26,311 bases of DNA from DASZBX01 sp035943635 (GCA_035943635.1 DASZBX010000099.1:1-26311); one strand, 5' to 3'. Positions 7,476 through 15,398 are shown, counted from the stretch's first letter. The notes: a model not told the origin generated them from the sequence alone. Program-made: numbers and translations.

Positions 7476-7997
7476 ATGTCCGAGACCATCGAGCTGAACG
7501 ACATCGAGAAGACCAGCCTGTCCGAGATCCCGCACCCCTCACTGCCCGACGGCTCGACCATCTACGGGTCCACCAAGGTGTTCCCCGACTACCAGGCCGA
7601 GAGCGGCGAGACGTACTTCACCCTCGTGCACGGCATCGCGCACGAGTCCTCGGTCAGCTTCGTCGCGGTCCTGCAGGCCACCCGGGCCCTGCGCAAGGGC
7701 TTCGAGGCGGCGATCTACTTCTACGGCCCCGGTTCGCTCAACTGCCTGGCCACCCGGGGTTTCCCGACCACCGGCAACTCCGCCTTCCCGGGCGAGCACA
7801 ACATCAACAACCAGCTCAAGACCTTCATCGCCGAGGGCGGCAAGGTCTACTGCTGCCGCTTCGGCCTCTCGCTGCACGGTGCGCGCGAGGAGGACCTGAT
7901 CGAGGGCGTCATCCCGACCCACCCGCTGGACGTGCAGGACGCGATCATCCACTACGCCCGCAAGGGCGCCATCATCAACTCCACCTACCAGCTGTAA
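7476..7997 (+). CDS. nitB: MSMEG_0572/Sll0783-family nitrogen-starvation response protein (NitB)
   Basis: Small predicted cytoplasmic protein of 173 residues, similar in sequence style to the MSMEG_0572/Sll0783 family (segments YFTLVHGIAHESSVSFVAVL and FPTTGNSAFPGEHNINNQL). The family is a constant member of Nit1C clusters but has no proven biochemical role; it has a DsrE-like look with two adjacent cysteines (YCCRFG). The start is ATG with GAGGAG at 7461-7466. A 62-bp, relatively AT-rich gap separates it from the amidohydrolase; no promoter was recognised there. It ends 10 bp before nitD. Confidence 0.88.
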   Translation: MSETIELNDIEKTSLSEIPHPSLPDGSTIYGSTKVFPDYQAESGETYFTLVHGIAHESSVSFVAVLQATRALRKGFEAAIYFYGPGSLNCLATRGFPTTGNSAFPGEHNINNQLKTFIAEGGKVYCCRFGLSLHGAREEDLIEGVIPTHPLDVQDAIIHYARKGAIINSTYQL

Positions 7998-8007
7998 GGA
8001 GCCTGAC

Positions 8008-9096
8008 GTGAGCGTTGGCGCCGAGACGAGCAGCGCGGTGGACGTGCGTATCCTGACCCGCGCCGAGCTGGCCCTGCGCGGGGTGCGGGTGGATGCTCCC
8101 GTGCACCGGCCGGCCGGTGCGGGACCCAGCGACGACGGGCACGTCCTGGTCGACGGCGCCAACGCCGCGCTGCCCACCAACCCGGACAGCCCCTACTCGG
8201 CCCGGGACGGCCGGGTCTGGCTGGGCGAGCAGGACACCGGCCTGACCCTGACCGCGGTGCGCCGGCCGAGGTTCTACGACCTGGCCACAGCGGACGGCGT
8301 GCCGTACGAGCAGATCGCCCGGCTGCACGGCGCGGACGTGCTGGCCAGCACGGTCGTGCAGACCTGTATCCGGTACGGCGAATCAGACCGCTGCCGCTTC
8401 TGCACGATCGAGGAGTCGTTGCGTTCGGGCGCGACGGTCGCGGCCAAGACCCCGGCCCAGCTGGCCGAGGTCGCCGAGGCCGCGGTCCGGTTGGACGGGG
8501 TCAGGCAGATGGTGATGACCACCGGCACCACGACCGGTCCGGACCGCGGCGCGCGGGCCCTGGCCCGGTCGGTGCGCGCGGTGCTGGAAGCCGTGCCCGG
8601 CCTGCCGATCCAGGTCCAGTGCGAGCCGCCCGGCGACCCGGCCTGGATCAGGGAACTGCATGCGGCCGGGGCCACCGCGATCGGCATCCACGTCGAAGCA
8701 CTCGACGATGCGGTGCGCCGCCGCTGGATGCCCGGGAAGTCGACCGTCCCGCTGGCCGAGTACGAGGCGGCCTGGGATGAGGCGGTGCGCGTCTTCGGCG
8801 CCAACCGGGTGTCCACCTACCTGCTGGTCGGGCTGGGCGAGGACCCGGATGAGCTGATCGCGGGCGCCGGGCGGCTGATCGAGCGCGGGGTCTACCCGTT
8901 CGTGGTGCCGTTCCGGCCGATGCGCGGCACCCTGGCCGAGCGGGACGGCGCGAGCGCGCCCAGCGCCGAGCTGCTGCGGTACGTCACCGCGGGCGTCGCG
9001 GCCGGGCTGCGCGCGGCCGGGATGGTCGGCGCGGACCAGAAGGCGGGCTGTGCGGCCTGCGGGGCGTGCAGCGTGTTGCAGACGGCGGGTGGCTGA
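8008..9096 (+). CDS. nitD: MSMEG_0568-family radical SAM protein (NitD)
   Basis: Predicted radical S-adenosylmethionine enzyme of 362 residues. The likely [4Fe-4S] ligands are C120, C129 and C132, spaced CX8CX2C rather than the canonical CX3CX2C. The TTGTTTGPDRG and VQCEPPG segments and the later STYLLVGLGED motif fit a biotin-synthase-like barrel. The C-terminus carries a second cysteine group C348-X2-C351-X2-C354, which could hold an auxiliary cluster. GTG start with AAGGAG at 7996-8001. The reaction is unknown for this family. Two bases separate its stop from the next ATG. Confidence 0.9.
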   Translation: MSVGAETSSAVDVRILTRAELALRGVRVDAPVHRPAGAGPSDDGHVLVDGANAALPTNPDSPYSARDGRVWLGEQDTGLTLTAVRRPRFYDLATADGVPYEQIARLHGADVLASTVVQTCIRYGESDRCRFCTIEESLRSGATVAAKTPAQLAEVAEAAVRLDGVRQMVMTTGTTTGPDRGARALARSVRAVLEAVPGLPIQVQCEPPGDPAWIRELHAAGATAIGIHVEALDDAVRRRWMPGKSTVPLAEYEAAWDEAVRVFGANRVSTYLLVGLGEDPDELIAGAGRLIERGVYPFVVPFRPMRGTLAERDGASAPSAELLRYVTAGVAAGLRAAGMVGADQKAGCAACGACSVLQTAGG

Positions 9097-9098
9097 CG

Positions 9099-10589
9099 AT
9101 GTACCTTGACGGCGGCATCGCGCCGGTTTCCATGGCCGACATCGATGTTCTGGCGCTTCTCGGCGATCGCAATACCCTGGATCGCCGTCGCCCGGCCTTC
9201 CAGATCGACCAGGCCGACGACGAGGCCACGCTCGGTGCCTACCGCGTGCTGCGCCGCGAGGCGTTCGTGCACGACCAGGGGCTCTTCGACGTCCACGACC
9301 TCGATGAGCGCGACGAGGACCCGCGCACCGTGGTCCTGGTCGCCCGGGACCGGTCCGGCGCGGTCGTCGGCGGGGTGCGGCTGGGCCCCGCGCAGGACGG
9401 CCCGGACCTCGGCTGGTGGGTCGGCGGCCGCCTGGTCGTCGCCCCGGGCGCGCGGCGGTCCACGGCCGCGGGCCTCGGCGGGGTCGGCGCGGCGCTGGTC
9501 CGGGCTGCGTGCGCCCGGGCCGAGGCGCAGGGCGCGCTGCGGTTCGAGGCGACCGTGCAGGCCCGCAGCGAAGTGCTGTTCCGGCGGCTGGGCTGGCAGC
9601 GGGTGCGGCCGGCGACCGTGGCCGGGACACCGCACGTGCTGATGCGCTGGCCGATCGGCCGGATCGCCGCGCTCGCCGCGGCCACCAAAGCCGAACTCGG
9701 CCCGCTTCTGAGCACCCTGAATTCTGGTCTCGTCGGCGCGGATTCCGTTGGGGGCACTGGGTTTCCGGGCGGTGCGGGCTTCGTCGGCGACGACGGCGCG
9801 CCCGTGCCCGGCACCGACATGATCGTGGCCTGCGACGCCATCGTGCCCTCGATGGTCGAACGCGACCCGGAGTGGGCCGGCTGGTGCTCGGTCCTGGTCA
9901 ACGTCAACGACCTCGCCGCGATGGGCGCGGCCCCGGTCGGCCTGCTCGACGCGCTCGGCGCCCGGGACGCCGCGCACGCCGCCCTGGTGCTGCGCGGCCT
10001 GGGCCGGGCGGCCGCGGCCTACCGCGTGCCGGTCCTCGGCGGGCACACCCAGTTCGGCGTCCCGGCCGCGCTCGCGGTCACCGCGCTGGGCCGCACTGAA
10101 CATCCGGTGCCCGGCGGCGGCGGCCGTCCCGGGCACGCGATCCGGCTGACCGCCGACCTCGGCGGCGGCTGGCGGCCGGGATACCGCGGCCGGCAGTGGG
10201 ATTCGACCTCGGGCCGCCGCCCGGACGAGCTGCGCGCGATGCTCGGCGCGGTGGCCGCCGCCCGGCCGGCCGCGGCCAAGGACGTGTCCATGGCCGGGAT
10301 CGCCGGCTCGCTGGGCATGCTGGCCGAGGCCGGCGGCTGCGCGGCCGTGCTGGACGTCGCCGCCGTGCCGCGCCCCGGGAACGCGACGACGGGGGACTGG
10401 CTCACCTGTTTCCCCGGCTTCGCGATGCTCACCGCCGACGAGCCGGGCGCGCCGCCGCTGCCCGCGGGCCCGGCCGTCGGCGCGCGGTGCGGGCAGCTGA
10501 TCGAGGGCCAGGGCGTTCGGCTGCGCTGGCCCGACGGAGAGTTGACGCAGGCAATCACCGGACCGGTGACTGGAATGGGGAGATCATGA
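9099..10589 (+). CDS. nitEF: Fused MSMEG_0567-family GNAT acetyltransferase and Sll0787-family AIR-synthase-like protein (NitE-NitF)
   Basis: A 496-residue fusion of two proteins that many Nit1C clusters encode separately. Residues 1-185 are a GNAT domain (ALRR-like YRVLRREAFVHDQGLF, then VVAPGARRSTAAGLGGVGAALV as the acetyl-CoA loop, then RRLGWQRV). After a short linker, about 190-496 is an AIR-synthase/PurM-like ATP-grasp-type domain (GDDGAPVPGTD, VNVNDLAAMGAAPVG, GGHTQFGV and the AAKDVSMAGIAGSLG phosphate-binding segment). The ATG at 9099 follows the nitD stop by two bases; an in-frame GTG at 9066 is possible but overlaps nitD. The stop overlaps nitC as ATGA. Fusion implies that the acetyltransferase and ATP-dependent steps act in one complex. 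Substrates are unknown. Confidence 0.88.
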   Translation: MYLDGGIAPVSMADIDVLALLGDRNTLDRRRPAFQIDQADDEATLGAYRVLRREAFVHDQGLFDVHDLDERDEDPRTVVLVARDRSGAVVGGVRLGPAQDGPDLGWWVGGRLVVAPGARRSTAAGLGGVGAALVRAACARAEAQGALRFEATVQARSEVLFRRLGWQRVRPATVAGTPHVLMRWPIGRIAALAAATKAELGPLLSTLNSGLVGADSVGGTGFPGGAGFVGDDGAPVPGTDMIVACDAIVPSMVERDPEWAGWCSVLVNVNDLAAMGAAPVGLLDALGARDAAHAALVLRGLGRAAAAYRVPVLGGHTQFGVPAALAVTALGRTEHPVPGGGGRPGHAIRLTADLGGGWRPGYRGRQWDSTSGRRPDELRAMLGAVAAARPAAAKDVSMAGIAGSLGMLAEAGGCAAVLDVAAVPRPGNATTGDWLTCFPGFAMLTADEPGAPPLPAGPAVGARCGQLIEGQGVRLRWPDGELTQAITGPVTGMGRS

Positions 10590-11449
10590 GTGTGCTGCGA
10601 ATGGCCGCTGCCGCGGCCGAGTTCGGCCGCGACCTCCAGCAGGACTTCGACACCGTCGAGCGGCTGATCAGGCAGGCCCGGGCCGACGGGGTGCGGCTGC
10701 TGGCGCTGCCCGAGGCGTGCCTGGGCGGCTACCTGCTCAGCCTGGACGACGGCGCCGACCTGGACGCCGGCCCGCCCGCGCTCGCCGTCGACGGCCCCGA
10801 GATCCGGCGCCTGGCCGCGCTCGCCGGGGAGCTGACCGTGGTGGCAGGGTACTGCGAGGCCGCGGACGGGCTGCGGTACAACAGCGCCGTGTGCGTTTCG
10901 GGCGACGGCGTCCTGGGCAACCACCGCAAGGTGCACCAGCCGCTGAGCGAGGACGCCAGTTACGCGTCCGGGGACCGGTTCCGGGCGTTCGACACCCCGG
11001 TCGGCCGGATCGGCATGATGATCTGCTACGACAAGGCGTTCCCCGAGTCGGCCCGGGCGATCGCGCTGGACGGCGCGCAGATCGGCGTGTGCGTCTCGGC
11101 CTGGCCCGGCGCCCGGACCAACCCGGCCGCCGACCTGGCCGAGGACCGCTGGAAGCGCCGGTTCGACCTGTTCGACCGGGCCCGGGCGCTGGAGAACCAG
11201 ATCGTCTGGGTCTCCGCGAACCAGGCCGGGGCCTTCGGGACGTTACGCTTTGTCGGCAGCGCCAAGGTCGTCGACCCCGGCGGCGAGGTGCTGGCCGACA
11301 CCGGCGTCGGCGCCGGCCTGGCCGTCGCCGAGGTGGATGTCGAGCAGGCCCTGCGGGGCGCCCGCCGCGCGATGGGCCACCTGCGCGACCGGCGGCCGGA
11401 AGTGTACGCGCAGTCCCACCCGCAGACCGTAGGAGCCGTCAGCCCATGA
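10586..11449 (+). CDS. nitC: Nit6803-type nitrilase, catalytically complete (NitC)
   Basis: Predicted nitrilase of the carbon-nitrogen hydrolase superfamily, 287 residues. The triad is complete: E43 in LALPEACLGGY, K115 in NHRKVHQP and C147 in MMICYDKAFPES. The family hydrolyses nitriles to carboxylic acid plus ammonia; Nit1C members are linked to cyanide or nitrile nitrogen use. Leu220 is a TTA codon (11243-11245) within an unusually AT-rich short stretch (TTACGCTTTGTC), pointing to bldA-dependent translation. The start overlaps nitEF as ATGA, and its own stop overlaps the next gene as ATGA. It is collinear with the downstream paralogue. Confidence 0.93.
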   Translation: MSVLRMAAAAAEFGRDLQQDFDTVERLIRQARADGVRLLALPEACLGGYLLSLDDGADLDAGPPALAVDGPEIRRLAALAGELTVVAGYCEAADGLRYNSAVCVSGDGVLGNHRKVHQPLSEDASYASGDRFRAFDTPVGRIGMMICYDKAFPESARAIALDGAQIGVCVSAWPGARTNPAADLAEDRWKRRFDLFDRARALENQIVWVSANQAGAFGTLRFVGSAKVVDPGGEVLADTGVGAGLAVAEVDVEQALRGARRAMGHLRDRRPEVYAQSHPQTVGAVSP

Positions 11450-12288
11450 GCACCGTCCGGATCGCGGCCGCCGCCGCCCACTTCGGCCGCGACCTGGATT
11501 TCGACCTGGCCAGAATCAACAAACTGATCGAGGACGCGAGGGCCGAGCGGGCCGGCCTGCTGGTGCTCCCGGACGCGGCGCTCGGCGGCTACCTGGCCGA
11601 CCTGCGCCACCCCGACCCGGACGCGCTGCCGCCCGCGCTCGGGCCGGACGATCCGCTGATTCTGCAGATCGGGCGGTTGGCCGCGGAGATGGTCGTGTGC
11701 GTGGGGTACTGCGAGGACGGCGGCGCCGGGGTCCGGTACAACGCGGCCGTGTGTGTCAGCGGCGATGGGGTGTTGGGTCGGCACCGGAAGGTGCATCTGC
11801 CGGCCGGGGAGGTCGCGGCGTACTCGCCTGGTGATCGGTTCGACGCGTTCGACACCCCGGCCGGCCGGATCGGGATGCTGATCGACTATGACAAGACCTT
11901 TCCTGAGTCCGCGCGGAGTCTTGCTCTGGACGGCGCGCAGGTCCTTGCGTGTTTGTCCGCGTGGCCGACCAGCATCACCAACCGGGCGCCGCGGATGGCG
12001 CAGGACCGGCAGGCTCGGTTGTTCGACCTCTACGATCAGTCTCGGGCCGCGGAGAACCAGGTCGTGCTGGCCTCCTCCAACCAGACCGGGGCGATGGGCG
12101 GCATGCGGTTCCTGGGACAGGCCAAGGTGGTCGGCCCCGGCGGCGAGATTCTGGCCCGGACCTGGGCCAAGGCCGGTCTTGCGGTGGCCGAGGTGGATTT
12201 GGAAGCCGAGCTTGAGCGGGCCCGGCGGATTCTGCGGCACCTGGACGAGCTGCGGCCCGATGTGTACCGGGAGAAGCGATCCGGATGA
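11446..12288 (+). CDS. Nitrilase paralogue with substituted active site (Glu43 to Asp, Cys147 to Asp)
   Basis: A 280-residue tandem paralogue of the preceding nitrilase, collinear without gaps through the active-site region. LVLPDAALGGY puts Asp at position 43 where the catalytic Glu belongs, GRHRKVHLP keeps K115, and MLIDYDKTFPES puts Asp at 147 in place of the nucleophilic Cys (codon GAC at 11884-11886, TGC in nitC). The second conserved Glu (LPAGE) remains. A classical thioester mechanism is therefore impossible. The frame is intact with strong GC3 bias and ATGA overlaps at both ends, so this is not a decaying pseudogene. Nitrilases form helical oligomers, so it may be a structural or regulatory partner of NitC; a new non-cysteine activity is the alternative. 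Confidence 0.9.
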   Translation: MSTVRIAAAAAHFGRDLDFDLARINKLIEDARAERAGLLVLPDAALGGYLADLRHPDPDALPPALGPDDPLILQIGRLAAEMVVCVGYCEDGGAGVRYNAAVCVSGDGVLGRHRKVHLPAGEVAAYSPGDRFDAFDTPAGRIGMLIDYDKTFPESARSLALDGAQVLACLSAWPTSITNRAPRMAQDRQARLFDLYDQSRAAENQVVLASSNQTGAMGGMRFLGQAKVVGPGGEILARTWAKAGLAVAEVDLEAELERARRILRHLDELRPDVYREKRSG

Positions 12289-13421
12289 CTCTGCCAACGA
12301 CGAATTCGAGCACGGATTCAGCCTCTGGCGCCCTGCGTATCGCGATGCTGACGTACTCCACCAAGCCGCGTGGAAGCGTTGTGCACTCGCTGGCGCTGGC
12401 CGAGGCTTTGGCTGCGGCAGGACAACAGGTCACGGTCTGGACGCTCGGCCGGGGCGGCGACTCAGGGTTCTTCCGCCAGGTCGATCCTGCTGTTCGCGTG
12501 CGCATCGTGCCTTTCCCGGACGGCGCGCCCGAGGAGACGGTCGGCGAACGCGTGCAGCGGTCCATCGCGGTGATGCGCGAGGCCTTCGCCGCCGAGGCGG
12601 CTGAATACGACATCGTGCATGCACAGGACTGCATCAGCGCCAACGCCGCGGGCCGGTGCGTGCGCACGGTTCACCACATCGACCACTTCACCACGCCGGA
12701 ACTGGCCGCCTGCCACGAACGCGCCATCACCACGCCCTTCGCGCACATCTGCGTCTCGGCCGCGGTCGCCGCGGAACTGGCCGAGGGGTGGGGCGTCAAG
12801 GCCGCCGTGATTCCCAACGGGGTCGCGTACGAACGGTTCGCCGACACCAATCCGCTGGCCCGCGCGCACTGGAAGCACTGGCTCGGCAGGTACGTGCTGG
12901 CCGTCGGCGGCATCGAACCGCGCAAGGGCTCGATCGACTTGCTGGACGCTTACGCACTGCTGTTCGCCGAGCATCCCGACGTGGCGCTGGTCATCGCCGG
13001 TGGCGAGACCCTCTTCGACTATCGCGACTACCGCGCCGAGTGGGAGGCGCGTGCTGCGCAGTTGGGCGTCGATCCGATCGTGCTCGGCCCCGTGCCCGAC
13101 GACGATCTGCCGTCGTTGGTCGCCGCTGCCGATGTCTTCGCGTTCCCGTCCGTGAAGGAGGGCTTCGGCCTGGCCGCCATGGAGGCGCTCGCCGCGGGCG
13201 TCCCCCTGGTCGTTCGCGACCTGCCGGTACTACGCGAGGTCTTCGGCCCCGCCGCCAGCTACGCCGCCACCCCGGCCGACCTGGCCACGGCCCTCACTCA
13301 GGCCCTGAGCAGCGAGAACACCGAACGCCGAACAGCAGGCCAAGCCCTAGCCGCCCGCCACACCTGGTCGGCCGCCGCCGCGTCGCACCTGGATTTCTAT
13401 CGCACAGTGTGCGCGGGCTGA
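12285..13421 (+). CDS. MSMEG_0565-family GT4 glycosyltransferase
   Basis: Predicted GT-B fold, retaining glycosyltransferase of family 4, 378 residues. The N-terminal acceptor domain begins with RIAMLTYSTKPRGSVVHS; the C-terminal donor-binding half starts near VLAVGGIEPRKG and carries the EX7E-type motif VKEGFGLAAMEALAAG. The family occurs at the edge of Nit1C operons in mycobacteria and other bacteria. The start overlaps the preceding gene as ATGA, so it is the last coupled gene of this operon. Its first 300 bases use more A/T-ending codons than the genes before it. It converges with the kinase gene after 13 bp; no hairpin was seen in that gap. Donor and acceptor are unknown. Confidence 0.88.
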   Translation: MTLPTTNSSTDSASGALRIAMLTYSTKPRGSVVHSLALAEALAAAGQQVTVWTLGRGGDSGFFRQVDPAVRVRIVPFPDGAPEETVGERVQRSIAVMREAFAAEAAEYDIVHAQDCISANAAGRCVRTVHHIDHFTTPELAACHERAITTPFAHICVSAAVAAELAEGWGVKAAVIPNGVAYERFADTNPLARAHWKHWLGRYVLAVGGIEPRKGSIDLLDAYALLFAEHPDVALVIAGGETLFDYRDYRAEWEARAAQLGVDPIVLGPVPDDDLPSLVAAADVFAFPSVKEGFGLAAMEALAAGVPLVVRDLPVLREVFGPAASYAATPADLATALTQALSSENTERRTAGQALAARHTWSAAAASHLDFYRTVCAG

Positions 13422-13434
13422 TTGTCCGGCACTC

Positions 13435-14424
13435 CTACGCGAGGCGTTCGGCCGAGGCGAGGAACGCTTGGCCTTCGGCAGTGTGGCCGTGGCGCAGTAG
13501 GTGCAGGCCGGTTGTGACGCGTTGGATCAGGGCCCATTCCCAGATGGCTTGTTCGTCCAGGTTCGTTGCCTCGGCTAGGCGGGTTGACCAGCTGCGGGTG
13601 AGTGCGACCGGGTCGGCGGCGGTCAGGACTTGGTCCGTCCATCCGCGCATCGACACGCCTAGGTCGTATGTGGGGTCAGCCAGGAAGCCGTCGGGGTCGA
13701 CGAAGACGTAGCCGGACTGTGCGCCGGAGCGGGGCGAGGGGACGGCGAGTGCGTTGTCCGCGTGCGGGTCGCCGTGGCAGAGCACGTAGGTGTCTGGATT
13801 GAAGGCGGCCGCGCGGCGTTCGATGAGGGTGCGGGCGAGCGAGATCAGCTGCGGTAGGTAGGACGGGGCCGGGTTTGATGGGTGCGGCTCGATCGGGGTC
13901 GGCGTTGGAGTCGGGGGTAGCGGTGCGTCCAGGACGCCGATCAGCCCGGCGGCCACGTCTAGACGGGGATGCCCGGTCGGCGGGGGAGCCTGCCATGCTT
14001 CGAGCAGTGTCGCGGCCAGCACATCCAGAATGTGCTCGATCGGCCGTCCGGCAGCGGACAGCATCGGGCCGAGCGGTTCCATGAGCAAGGCATCTCGGGC
14101 GGGATCGGCACGATAGACGCGGACGTAGCCGCGGCCGTCCGCGGCCGTGAGCGTCTCGATCTGCCGGGCGAGGTTCTGCGTCGGCAGGGCGACTTTGAGT
14201 ACCGCGTCGGTGATGCCGTCGGCGTGAGCATGAGCGTCGGTGCGATCAGCGACCTGCACGCGCGCGACGTACGCCCATTTCCCGCCTTCGAAAACCTCCC
14301 CCAGGGTCAACTGCCAAGCATGACAGAGTTCTTCGACCAACCCGGGCAGCGCGGCGAGCCACGCGCGGCCGATCGGCCCCTGGCTCTCGGCGGACCGGTG
14401 GACCGGATCGGGCACAGTGATCAC
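13435..14424 (-). CDS. Aminoglycoside/hydroxyurea-type phosphotransferase (APH-like kinase)
   Basis: Predicted small-molecule kinase of 329 residues. The Brenner motif CHGDPHADNAL contains catalytic D219; VDPDGF (D243, D245) supplies the metal site; DPTYDLGVSMRGW follows. This pattern is closest to the APH(6)/hydroxyurea kinase group that modifies streptomycin-like compounds. The GTG at 14424 is preferred since the extra 20 N-terminal residues from 14484 have no family match and run into the divergent promoter region. A proline/threonine-rich stretch (PPTPTPTP) lies in the middle. It is transcribed away from a MerR-type regulator, as resistance genes often are. Substrate and a role in resistance are inference. 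Confidence 0.82.
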   Translation of the reverse strand: MITVPDPVHRSAESQGPIGRAWLAALPGLVEELCHAWQLTLGEVFEGGKWAYVARVQVADRTDAHAHADGITDAVLKVALPTQNLARQIETLTAADGRGYVRVYRADPARDALLMEPLGPMLSAAGRPIEHILDVLAATLLEAWQAPPPTGHPRLDVAAGLIGVLDAPLPPTPTPTPIEPHPSNPAPSYLPQLISLARTLIERRAAAFNPDTYVLCHGDPHADNALAVPSPRSGAQSGYVFVDPDGFLADPTYDLGVSMRGWTDQVLTAADPVALTRSWSTRLAEATNLDEQAIWEWALIQRVTTGLHLLRHGHTAEGQAFLASAERLA

Positions 14425-14496
14425 CCGCGGAGTATCCCAGGACCGCCTCCCGGCGCCAACACGACTAACCCGGCCGCCGACCACAGACCTCCGCGC

Positions 14497-14527
14497 TTGA
14501 CCTGGCCCCTAGGGCACACGCCACGAT
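14497..14527 (+). promoter_or_regulatory. MerR-type promoter with CCCTAGGG dyad and leaderless start
   Basis: TTGACC (14497-14502) and CACGAT (14522-14527) are separated by 19 bp, the elongated spacing that MerR activators correct. The palindrome CCCTAGGG (14507-14514) lies near the middle of the spacer. The expected transcription start, 7 nt after the -10, falls on the GTG start of the merR gene, and no Shine-Dalgarno is present, so the mRNA is probably leaderless. Confidence 0.55.
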
Positions 14528-14533
14528 TCTCCC

Positions 14534-15376
14534 GTGGCCGAAGACGACTGTTCACCTGAGCTGCTGTCCACCGGCGAGTTCGCCGATCGGACGCGGCTGA
14601 CCCGCAAGGCACTGCGCGTCTACGACCGGGTCGGGCTGCTGTGCCCGGTCGTGGTCGACACGACGACCGGGTACCGCCGCTACAGCCCCGACCAGGTCCG
14701 CGCCGGACGGCTGATCGGGTTGCTGCGCGGCGCGGACCTGAGCCTGGCCGAGATCGGTGACGTGCTCGACGACGCCACGACCAGCGGGGACAAGGCCGCG
14801 CAACGGCTCGACTCGCTGCTGGTGAACCTCGACCGGCGCCACGGCGACCGCAAGGTGCTGATCCGCTACGTCCAAGCGACTCTCCGAGAAGGAAGCGATT
14901 CCATGTTCCCCGTGCAGACCCGACACGTCCCGGCCCGCCGGCTGCTGTCCATCCAGCGCCGCCTCTACGGCCACGAGACCGACGCCTTCGTGCGGGAGGC
15001 GAAGGACGCCTTCCGCCGGCACCTGGGCGCCGCCGAGCCGACCGGGCCGTTCACGCTGATCTTCCATGGCATCGTCAGCGACGAGAACGACGGGCCGATC
15101 GAAGCCGTGCTCGGCTGCCCGGACACGGTACTGCCGACCGACCTGATCGGCATCCGCACCGAACCCGGGCACGACGAGGCGTACACCACGATCACCAAGG
15201 CCCAGTGGGAGTTCCCGGCCATCCTGGCCGCATACGACGCCGTCGCCTGCTCGCCGCAGGCCAAGGCCCGGCCCGGCGGGCGGCTCTCCTGCCGGGAGGT
15301 CTACCTGGCCGAGCCCGCGCAGATCGGCGACGACGACCTGATCTGCGACATCGCCTTCCCGCTGGGCGACGCGTAG
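14534..15376 (+). CDS. MerR-family regulator with GyrI-like effector domain
   Basis: Predicted transcription regulator of 280 residues. Residues about 9-80 are a MerR winged helix (STGEFADRTRLTRKALRVYDRVGLL and TTGYRRYSPDQV), followed by the coiled-coil linker. About 125-280 is a GyrI-like/BmrR-type ligand domain with strand pairs ending in IGDDDLICDIAFPL. Such proteins bind drugs or small amphipathic ligands and activate their own or neighbouring promoters. The GTG start coincides with the predicted transcription start. It is divergent from the APH-like kinase (about 109 bp between starts), so the kinase is its likely second target. Confidence 0.88.
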   Translation: MAEDDCSPELLSTGEFADRTRLTRKALRVYDRVGLLCPVVVDTTTGYRRYSPDQVRAGRLIGLLRGADLSLAEIGDVLDDATTSGDKAAQRLDSLLVNLDRRHGDRKVLIRYVQATLREGSDSMFPVQTRHVPARRLLSIQRRLYGHETDAFVREAKDAFRRHLGAAEPTGPFTLIFHGIVSDENDGPIEAVLGCPDTVLPTDLIGIRTEPGHDEAYTTITKAQWEFPAILAAYDAVACSPQAKARPGGRLSCREVYLAEPAQIGDDDLICDIAFPLGDA

Positions 15377-15398
15377 CGCACGGCGTCGCAGAAATCTG

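Noticed and set aside
10717..12288. Long plus-strand frame through both nitrilases in a shifted frame
   Set aside because: Its first part is an Arg/Pro/Gly-rich shadow of nitC; only its second part coincides with the real paralogue, which has its own ATG at 11446.
11446..12288. Idea that the second nitrilase is a decaying pseudogene
   Set aside because: Frame intact, strong GC3 bias, no internal stops, ATGA coupling on both sides, and substitution of precisely the catalytic positions while Lys115 is kept.
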